Source of the DNA: Psychromonas sp. B3M02
GTDB taxonomy: Bacteria > Pseudomonadota > Gammaproteobacteria > Enterobacterales > Psychromonadaceae
Assembly (NCBI RefSeq): GCF_003318165.1
Contig: NZ_QOCB01000020.1
Location: 1-48,975, forward strand
DNA: 48,975 nucleotides
Direction: 5' to 3'
In this document: in pieces, positions 44,072-48,975 of the stretch
Layout of the letters: every line of letters starts with the position of its first letter
Position numbering within the stretch: the first letter of the stretch is position 1
Program-made: the position numbers and the translations under genes
The notes under the pieces: generated by a model
The model's database searches: none
The model's input: only the letters and a program-made list of their open reading frames with translations
What the model was told of the DNA's origin: nothing

Positions 44072-45517
44072 ATGCTTTACAGATTAAAAAAATTAACAGT
44101 TTATTTACTGTTATCAACCTTAACCAGTACCAGCTTTGCTAATAATGATTTGCCTGAAATTGGTACCGTAGGTGCGGGTGTATTAACCATTCAAAAAGAG
44201 AAACAATATGGCTGGGCATTTAAAATGATGGCCCAACAGTCGTTACCTATTGTACGCGATCCAGTATTAAATCATTACATTACTAGCCTCGGAGAAAACA
44301 TTGTTAGCCATGCTGATTCAGTAAAATTACCCTTTGAATTCTTTTTAGTAGAGGACAGCGAAATCAATGCTGCGGCATTTTTAGGCGGTAATATAAAAAT
44401 CAATACCGGTTTATTTCTTTACGCTGAAACCGAGAGTGAGTTAGCCAGTGTTATTGCTCACGAAGTCGCGCATATTACCCAGCGCCACCTTGCACGTATG
44501 TTAGAAAAGCAAGCACTGAGTAACCCTGCTTCCATGGCTGCATTAGCAGGTTCGGTTTTATTGGCTATTATCGCACCAGCGGCGGGGTTTGCTGCGTTAA
44601 CATCAACCTTTGCCATCAATATTCAAAATCAAATCAACTATACCCGAGCCAATGAATATGAGGCTGACCGAATCGGTATACAAACCTTAGCTAAGGCTGG
44701 TTATAATCCCTATGGCATGGCTGACTTTTTTGGAAAGCTAGCAGAAAAATATAAATATGCTTCTTCACAGCCACAAATGTTATTAACCCACCCGCTCCCT
44801 GAAACTAGATTGGCAGAGGCAAGGTTAAGAGCCAGTCAGTTTATCAATAAACACATGAAGAAAAGCCTCGACTATCAATTGAGTAAAGCACGTATTATCG
44901 TGCGATTTGATCAAGATAATACAGCGGCGCTAATCAGTCGTTACCGCAGTCAACTTACTAATCAAAGTTATCAACTTAAAGCTGCGGCGCAATATGGCTT
45001 AGCCTTAGCTTATTTTAAGAATAAACAGATGGACCTAGCCGAAAAATTAAATAACCAATTGTTAAGCGACGATCCAGATAATCTTTTCTATCTTGATTTA
45101 GCAACTGATATTTCACTGTCCACTAATCAAGATCAGCAAGCAATTAAGCGCCTTACTAATTACGAAAATAAGTTTACTAGCAATGCCGTTAGCACGTTAA
45201 ACCTGGTTATTGCATTACAGGAAGATAAGCAATATGAGCTTGCTGATAAAAAGCTTTCTTACTTTATCCGCAACAACCCTGAACATATTTTAGCACATCT
45301 TATTGCCATTGATCTTTATAAAGAAACAAAACAAAAAGCCAAGGAATTTGCCACCAAAGCAGAATACCTTGCTCTATTAGGGCGCTTTAAAGAAGCCTCT
45401 GAACAGATGGGCTCTGCGCTCGCCTATACTGATAAAAAATTAGACCAAGCACGCTATAGCGCCAAAATAGAAGAGTATAAACAGGATGACTTACGATTGA
45501 AGGAACTACAGGAATAA
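44072..45517 (+). CDS. bepA: Beta-barrel assembly-enhancing protease
   Basis: Periplasmic M48 zinc metalloprotease and chaperone that supports LptD and other outer-membrane protein assembly. 481 residues (E. coli 487). Signal peptide to about residue 24 (TSTSFA). The zinc site HEVAHITQRH is at about 129-138, with the third ligand in NEYEADRIG. A C-terminal TPR region (about 280-475) is present. GGAG about 7 nt before the ATG. It diverges from perM as in E. coli. Confidence 0.94.
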   Translation: MLYRLKKLTVYLLLSTLTSTSFANNDLPEIGTVGAGVLTIQKEKQYGWAFKMMAQQSLPIVRDPVLNHYITSLGENIVSHADSVKLPFEFFLVEDSEINAAAFLGGNIKINTGLFLYAETESELASVIAHEVAHITQRHLARMLEKQALSNPASMAALAGSVLLAIIAPAAGFAALTSTFAINIQNQINYTRANEYEADRIGIQTLAKAGYNPYGMADFFGKLAEKYKYASSQPQMLLTHPLPETRLAEARLRASQFINKHMKKSLDYQLSKARIIVRFDQDNTAALISRYRSQLTNQSYQLKAAAQYGLALAYFKNKQMDLAEKLNNQLLSDDPDNLFYLDLATDISLSTNQDQQAIKRLTNYENKFTSNAVSTLNLVIALQEDKQYELADKKLSYFIRNNPEHILAHLIAIDLYKETKQKAKEFATKAEYLALLGRFKEASEQMGSALAYTDKKLDQARYSAKIEEYKQDDLRLKELQE

Positions 45518-45527
45518 TGAGTTTGCT

Positions 45528-45564
45528 GTATCACCTGTTATTAAAGAAATGAAACAGGTGATAC
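45528..45564 (+). terminator. Hairpin after bepA
   Basis: Perfect 12-bp stem (GTATCACCTGTT / AACAGGTGATAC) with a 13-nt loop, 11 nt past the stop. There is no T-run, so termination is uncertain. Confidence 0.5.
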
Positions 45565-45604
45565 TAACTTAGCGGTAAATGCTTATTTGCTTAGATGTAC
45601 TCGC

Positions 45605-46237
45605 TTAGATTTGTTTTTCAAAATGTAACTGATCGTTTGCTTTAGCAACAAAGCCCATCTTAATTAAATAATCACGGTGCATATAATGACTTGCCGCTGC
45701 TTTTAAGACCTGTATTCCTCTATTTTTTAAGAACTCTTTATGTGTTTTAAAGTAATAAGTCCCTAATTTATAGTCACGGTATTTGGGAACCACATAATCT
45801 AGATAGATTTCAAAGTGTCCCGCTTCATCTAAGTAACCAATTAATAATCCAGCGATATTATCATCACGCAGCATGTAAAAAACACGGTTAGCTCGATACA
45901 ACTCCGCAAAGCTTGCCTGCTTTGTTATCTCCTCTTGATTATTAGTTAAGAAATGACGCAGGTACTCAGAATCTATAGATGTGGCAACTATCTTGAACTC
46001 TTCTTTGGTCGAGTAAATCTTGTATAAAAAATAGATATTAATAACAGCGATACCTAAGTTCATTGCCACTGTCGGCCATGAATTAATAAAATAGGCAAAG
46101 GCCGCAAATAATAAACAACCTATAAAGTTAATCAGACGTAACTTAATAATCGAACTCATGGTTAACGAAATCAATACCACTAATGATGCTGCATACCCAA
46201 ACCATTCAACCCAATTTGTTGAAATTAACTCATACAT
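45605..46237 (-). CDS. YgjV-like membrane protein fused to an acetyltransferase-like domain
   Basis: 210 residues from the ATG at 46237, chosen because GGAG lies 8 nt upstream. The N-terminal ~75 residues hold three helices like the YgjV/Imp-YgjV inner-membrane family (WFGYAASLVVLISLTMSS, then NFIGCLLFAAFAYFI). The C-terminal part (about 85-210) is soluble and resembles a GNAT fold: VFYMLRDDNIAGLLIGYLDE, then YVVPKYRDYKLGTYYFK where the acetyl-CoA loop would be, and KMGFVAKANDQLHFEK at the end. The strict RxxGxG/A loop is only partly met. Both domain calls are by pattern; substrate unknown. Confidence 0.75.
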   Translation of the reverse strand: MYELISTNWVEWFGYAASLVVLISLTMSSIIKLRLINFIGCLLFAAFAYFINSWPTVAMNLGIAVINIYFLYKIYSTKEEFKIVATSIDSEYLRHFLTNNQEEITKQASFAELYRANRVFYMLRDDNIAGLLIGYLDEAGHFEIYLDYVVPKYRDYKLGTYYFKTHKEFLKNRGIQVLKAAASHYMHRDYLIKMGFVAKANDQLHFEKQI

Positions 46238-46539
46238 AAAACTTACTCCAATAAAAACTAACAACACTGCTCGTATTCGGCAGTGTAAATACAAATCCCA
46301 AATTCAATTAAGACTAAAATCAAAAGTAGTTTAAATAAGTTAAGTATTTTTAATATATAAATAAACATAACTTATGATGCGCCTCTCTACTTTGCTAAAA
46401 ATTTAAAGCTACTCCTTTTACCTACTTCACTGCACTACATATAAATGAATGATAAAACTAAATAAATACTATATTTAATCATCATTTTGTCACTATAATG
46501 AAACTTCATTACTCCTCACTAAACGACACGAGAACTTCT

Positions 46540-47160
46540 ATGGATCACAATCTCCTACTGTTATTTATTCCCACTTTTTTTGCTGTTTCGATTACTCCAG
46601 GTATGTGCATGACATTAGCAATGACCTTAGGTATGACTATTGGTATTCGCCGCAGCTTATGGATGATGTTAGGAGAATTGGTCGGCGTTGGATTAGTCGC
46701 ATTATCTGCATTAATAGGTGTCGCAACCTTATTACTTGCTCGCCCACAACTTTTCTTATTACTTAAATACGCAGGCGGCGCTTACTTACTCTACCTTGGT
46801 ATTCAAATGTGGCGTTCAAGAGGGAAAATGGCAATCCCTTCTACTCCAGTTGATAATGCCTCAGTCAAACGTTCAGCTTTAATTACACAAGGGTTTATTA
46901 CTGCTATCGCTAACCCCAAAGGCTGGGCATTTATGATTTCATTATTGCCCCCTTTTATTAACCCAGATATTAATTTGTTACCTCAAGCCACTCAGTTAAT
47001 TGCAGTTATCTTATGCTTTGAGTTAATCTGTATGTTGTTATATGCAACAGGCGGCAAGACCTTACGTCACCTATTACAGCAACAGAGCAGTGTTAAACTA
47101 CTTAATCGTATTGCTGGGTCGATGATGATGTTAGTGGCGGTATGGTTAGTGATCAGTTAA
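46540..47160 (+). CDS. LysE/RhtB family amino-acid exporter
   Basis: 206 residues from the ATG at 46540, the usual RhtB length; a longer frame from 46498 adds a non-conserved N-terminus. Six helices. The family signature SITPGMCMTLAMTLGMTIG follows the first helix, with LLKYAGGAYLLYLGIQMW and the conserved NPKGW (IANPKGWAFMI) further on. Probably exports an amino acid or derivative; the substrate cannot be told. The next gene starts 18 nt downstream, so they may be co-transcribed. Confidence 0.9.
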   Translation: MDHNLLLLFIPTFFAVSITPGMCMTLAMTLGMTIGIRRSLWMMLGELVGVGLVALSALIGVATLLLARPQLFLLLKYAGGAYLLYLGIQMWRSRGKMAIPSTPVDNASVKRSALITQGFITAIANPKGWAFMISLLPPFINPDINLLPQATQLIAVILCFELICMLLYATGGKTLRHLLQQQSSVKLLNRIAGSMMMLVAVWLVIS

Positions 47161-47178
47161 TTCATTACAGGGGTTTCT

Positions 47179-48828
47179 ATGACAATAATGCAAAAAACAC
47201 TTTGGTTTATTGCAACAGCTGGAAATCTTTTCCTACTGAGTTTATCTATTTACTCTCCCCATATCATCACCTTTATACTGCTATTCTTCTCACTGACTTA
47301 CACTTTTGTTGGTTTATATGATTATTTTTATAGCCCACATACTTTAAACCGACTTTATCCTGTTGTTGCTTATTTGCGTTATTTCCTTGAGTCTTACCGC
47401 GTTGAAATACAACAATACTTCATTGCTAACAATACCGAAGAAACCCCCTTTAACCGCGAGCAGCGTTCGCTTGTTTATCAACGTTCAAAAAACCAACGTG
47501 ACACCATGCCTTTTGGTACACAACGAGAACTACTCGAAAATAACTATTTAAGTTTATGGCATTCTTTAGCCCCGGTGCACCTTACACAAGAAACGCAAGG
47601 TGTGTTAATTGGCCAACATAACTGTGCACAACCTTATACGGCATCATATTTAAATATTTCAGCAATGAGTTTTGGCGCTTTAAGTGGCAATGCCATTGAA
47701 GCGCTCAATTTAGGGGCCAAAAAAGCTAACTGCTACCATAATACGGGTGAAGGTGGTGCAAGCCCCTACCACTTTAAGCATGGTGGTGACCTCGTATGGC
47801 AAATTGGAACAGGGCTATTTGGTTGTCGCGACCAGCAAGGAAATTTTGATGCCAATAGCTTTCAAAAAACAGCCAGTTTACCAAATGTAAAAATGATTGA
47901 AGTGAAATTATCTCAAGGTGCGAAACCAAGTCATGGCGGCGTATTGCCTAAGGAAAAGATCACCGATGAAATTGCTAACATTAGACAAATAGAACAAGGT
48001 GAAGATTGTATTTCTCCAGCGGTGAACTCTGAATGTACTACTCCCAAAAAATTACTCTATTTTATTGAACGATTAAGAACATTAAGTGGTGGAAAACCTG
48101 TCGGTTTCAAGTTATGTGTAGGTAACCCAGCTGAGTTTTTAAGTATTTGTAAAGCCATGCTGGCAACTGGTATCACACCTGACTTTATTACAGTAGATGG
48201 CGCTGAAGGAGGAACGGGAGCAGCACCCGTTGAATTCTCGAATCGGCTAGGGCTTATGTGCATGGAGGGTATAAGCATCGTTAATAATGCCTTAAACGGC
48301 GTTGGGCTACGCCATAAAGTTAAAATAATTGCTTCTGGTAAAACAGCTTCTAGCTTTGATCTGCTTGCTAAAATCGCAGCAGGTGCAGACTTAGTCAATG
48401 CAGCAAGAACCATGATGATGGCAATCGGATGTGTTCAGTCCAGGAGTTGCAATACCAACCTATGCCCAACGGGCATTGCAACACAGGATCCAGCACGCTC
48501 TAAAGCACTAGATGTACAAATAAAAAGTGAACGTGTTAAACACTTTCATAATAATACACTCACTAGCTTCTTTGAATTAGTTGGTGCAATGGGTTTAGAC
48601 TCCCCCGCTAAACTCACCACACAGATGATCAAAAAGCGGACTATTTGTGGTAACCAAGTGTCTATGGCTAGTTTTTCTGATCCATTAAATACTAATGATC
48701 TGATTGATAAAAAGGACCTAGGGGAGCCATGGCAAGGATGGTGGGAAGCGAGCAGCGCTGAGCAGTTTTTTGTCAATGATCTATTTATATTAAAATTGCC
48801 AACACCTTATACCAATTGTATTAAATAA
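47179..48828 (+). CDS. Membrane-anchored FMN-binding glutamate synthase-like protein
   Basis: 549 residues: two N-terminal helices (about 10-55), then a glutamate-synthase FMN barrel (about 130-500). Features include ISAMSFGALSGNAIEALN, the glycine-rich GEGGASPYH, GAEGGTGAAP, and a cysteine set spaced C-x5-C-x4-C (CVQSRSCNTNLCPTGIA) that fits the [3Fe-4S] ligands of glutamate synthase. It lacks the glutaminase domain of GltB. Such stand-alone proteins are common but their reaction is not settled. AGGGG lies about 6 nt before the ATG. The last six codons and stop (YTNCIK) come from the left end of the MITE-like element, so the natural C-terminus has been replaced. Confidence 0.88.
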   Translation: MTIMQKTLWFIATAGNLFLLSLSIYSPHIITFILLFFSLTYTFVGLYDYFYSPHTLNRLYPVVAYLRYFLESYRVEIQQYFIANNTEETPFNREQRSLVYQRSKNQRDTMPFGTQRELLENNYLSLWHSLAPVHLTQETQGVLIGQHNCAQPYTASYLNISAMSFGALSGNAIEALNLGAKKANCYHNTGEGGASPYHFKHGGDLVWQIGTGLFGCRDQQGNFDANSFQKTASLPNVKMIEVKLSQGAKPSHGGVLPKEKITDEIANIRQIEQGEDCISPAVNSECTTPKKLLYFIERLRTLSGGKPVGFKLCVGNPAEFLSICKAMLATGITPDFITVDGAEGGTGAAPVEFSNRLGLMCMEGISIVNNALNGVGLRHKVKIIASGKTASSFDLLAKIAAGADLVNAARTMMMAIGCVQSRSCNTNLCPTGIATQDPARSKALDVQIKSERVKHFHNNTLTSFFELVGAMGLDSPAKLTTQMIKKRTICGNQVSMASFSDPLNTNDLIDKKDLGEPWQGWWEASSAEQFFVNDLFILKLPTPYTNCIK

Positions 48829-48970
48829 CTGATCTAAATTTTGCGCCGGAAAAATGGCTTAGTTTGAGGCGTAAGTTGATGTAAATGGTTGTTCCCTATA
48901 CGAAACTTACAACGAAAAAATAAGTTGTTTTAACAAGTAAAATAGATCAGTTACTTACTATGATTGGTAT
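48809..48970. mobile_element. MITE-like element, full copy (162 bp) overlapping a gene end
   Basis: Ends ATACCAAT and ATTGGTAT are perfect inverted repeats. It has the same inner blocks as the 33898 copy (AAAAATGGCTTAGTTTGAGG, TTAACAAGTAAAATAGAT). Its first 20 bp are translated as the end of the glutamate-synthase-like protein. No coding capacity of its own. Confidence 0.85.
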
Positions 48971-48975
48971 TATTA

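Overview
This window is AT-rich chromosomal DNA from a marine gammaproteobacterium. The gene set (cyoABCDE, FNR/EtrA next to uspE, Pol II, a YlqF GTPase, NMT1-GGDEF sensor) and the family of short ATACCAAT-ended repeats fit Psychromonas or a close relative. The genus is an inference; no rRNA gene is present to fix it. Most of the window is ordinary core genome, with no phage, CRISPR array, IS transposase or plasmid backbone.

Layout. 0.25-4.6 kb: an AcrA/AcrB-type RND pump operon. 4.6-8 kb: an Old Yellow Enzyme reductase, a cupin protein and the MFS carrier YajR. 8.4-13.3 kb: the bo3 quinol oxidase operon cyoABCDE, minus strand, preceded by a small membrane protein. 14.4-20.7 kb: YlqF, a repeat-rich peptidoglycan-binding lipoprotein, an OmpA-like protein and an NMT1-SBP-GGDEF sensor. 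20.9-29.2 kb: topoisomerase III, a repeat lipoprotein, a broken DUF1294 gene, an FMN reductase, an aldo-keto reductase and DNA polymerase II. 29.3-32.7 kb: uracil salvage (upp-uraA) and an ammonium transporter. 33.1-35.3 kb: a wrecked ABC ATPase gene followed by a tandem tRNA-Asn array. 35.4-39.8 kb: an ECF sigma/anti-sigma pair, an unknown membrane-anchored protein, fnr and uspE. 39.9-48.8 kb: a chemoreceptor, Bcp, PerM-like permease, BepA, a YgjV-like/GNAT protein, a LysE exporter and a glutamate-synthase-like flavoprotein.

The most unusual region is 33.1-35.3 kb. Four identical tRNA-Asn(GUU) genes alternate with five degenerate tRNA-Asn-like units of the same 76-nt length. The basic module is 76 + 76 + 60 nt = 212 nt. 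All are read from one strong promoter with a GC-rich discriminator, and a strong terminator ends the array. Past that terminator lie a composite tRNA-Asn twice the normal length, a 161-bp MITE-like element butting against its 3' end, and a second copy of the terminator fused to the dead ABC gene.

The same MITE-like family occurs elsewhere in the window. At 48.8 kb one end supplies the last codons and the stop codon of a gene. Other points worth attention are histidine-rich tails on three oxidase subunits, two lipoproteins built from tandem repeats, a perfect 40-bp palindrome inside the upp-uraA operon, and several genes starting at TTG (cyoA, topB, the OmpA-like gene).
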